Source of the DNA: Bondarzewia mesenterica
Lineage: Eukaryota > Basidiomycota > Agaricomycetes > Russulales > Bondarzewiaceae
Length of the DNA stretch: 29,183 bases
Reading direction: 5' to 3'
Assembly: GCA_004802705.1 (NCBI GenBank)
Contig: SGPL01000418.1
Span: 1-29,183, forward strand
In this document: positions 28,665 through 29,183 of the stretch, piece by piece
Layout of the letters: each line of letters starts with the position of its first letter
How positions within the stretch are numbered: position 1 is the first letter of the stretch
Made by a program: the position numbers and the translations under genes
Notes under the pieces: generated by a model
The model's input: the letters and a program-made list of their open reading frames with translations, nothing else
The model's database searches: none
What the model was told of the DNA's origin: nothing

Positions 28665-29183
28665 AGCACCCCTGCTCCTTAACCTTAGAGACTACTATTT
28701 TTGTCCCTTTGTTTCAGATCCCAACACTCCCTCATTCCTGACCTTTTGCGATATCTTGCGATATTTGCCGACCTTTTGCAACCTTTTGCAATCTCATCTC
28801 AGCTTGCCTGCTTCGACCTCCGATCATGAGACCACTCTTTGTCGACGCTCCAGACCTACTCCACATGTCGGACTTCTGCGATCGATGATGCCGAGCAGCA
28901 CTCAAGCTCATCCGTTCAGCTCGATGGTTTTCAGTATCATCGGCCGACCATCTGCGACATCGCCCACATCCTGTTCTGATCTGATATCGCTCGGAGCACA
29001 CGCTACTCCGTTCCATCATTTTATCGCATGTTATTTCCAGGAGACTTTGCAGGGCACCTATCGGGTTCACCAGATTACCTTTTTACCTTTTCGATCTCAC
29101 ATGCTTTTGCTTCCCTTTACACCGATGCCAGATTACCGGTCGCTGAATCTTCCTGTTCCTGTTTTTCCTTCTATTCTTCCTGC
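28665..29183. mobile_element. CpG-rich insert interrupting gag (identity unknown)
   Basis: Where gag should continue, unrelated sequence begins at or near TGAGCACCCCTGCTCC. It is the most CpG-dense DNA in the window (for example TGCGATCGATGATGCCGAGC) and shows no decay. A start with TG and the lack of a coding frame would suit another LTR, but only one end is visible. The open frames on either strand (for example minus 28732-29070, Arg/Ser-rich) have no recognised motif. It continues beyond the right edge. Confidence 0.45.
28740..28793 (+). repeat. Short tandem repeats of CTTTTGC/CTTGCGATA type
   Basis: GACCTTTTGC occurs twice, CTTGCGATAT and its variant follow one another, and CCTTTTGCAA occurs twice, all within 54 bp. 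The array lies at the start of the CpG-rich insert and may be a promoter-type repeat of it. Confidence 0.7.

Noticed and set aside
28445..28669. Minus-strand open frame opposite gag
   Set aside because: It is antisense to the gag core with KIIFTLSYMSKGTAADW. The Cys/His-rich look is a by-product of the opposite strand.

Overview
The window looks like a transposon graveyard in the nuclear genome of a filamentous basidiomycete, probably a mushroom-forming Agaricomycete. The evidence is a tyrosine-recombinase retrotransposon of the DIRS/Ngaro kind with a 68-nt GTACGT...AATAG intron, a Ty3/Gypsy-type gag, short introns, and CpG-selective decay. No intact host gene, rRNA or tRNA was found. Family names come from reading translations by eye, not from any database search.

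Positions 1 to about 24,058 are very AT-rich and strikingly poor in CpG. Wherever an old reading frame can still be followed, most internal stops are what C-to-T or G-to-A change makes from Trp, Arg(CGA) or Gln codons. This stretch holds eroded coding remnants on both strands (1-225, 2265-3340, 4038-4223, 18611-18868, 19011-19472, 20569-20841, 22130-22550). It also holds a copia-like solo LTR (6173-6521), a direct repeat pair 10.4 kb apart (222-634 and 10605-11027), and a large inverted repeat (8786-9126 and 9401-9752). Further on come a tRNA-promoter-like SINE relic (about 13480-13599), a second direct repeat pair with TATA boxes (about 13690-14445 and 15440-16450), a TIR element with TA target duplication (19681-20097), and an LTR relic (21767-21850).

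At about 24,059 the composition changes sharply. Positions 24,059-26,706 are the minus-strand 3' two-thirds of a DIRS/Ngaro-type element: C-terminal reverse transcriptase, RNase H, then tyrosine recombinase. It is dead: several stops, frameshifts, and a catalytic Arg changed to His. Its reverse transcriptase is cut at 26,706 by the 5' end (TGTGATAACT) of a Gypsy-type LTR element on the plus strand. That element carries an LTR/leader (26,707 to about 28,032) and a frameshifted gag (28,033 to about 28,664). The gag is in turn cut off at about 28,664 by a CpG-rich sequence that runs to the window end.

The layers therefore record a relative chronology: old AT-rich debris, then the tyrosine-recombinase element, then the Gypsy element, then the CpG-rich insert. 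Each younger layer is less decayed. I see no cellular pathway or defence system here. The most interesting content is the nested mobile-element record and several unidentified, heavily decayed coding remnants.
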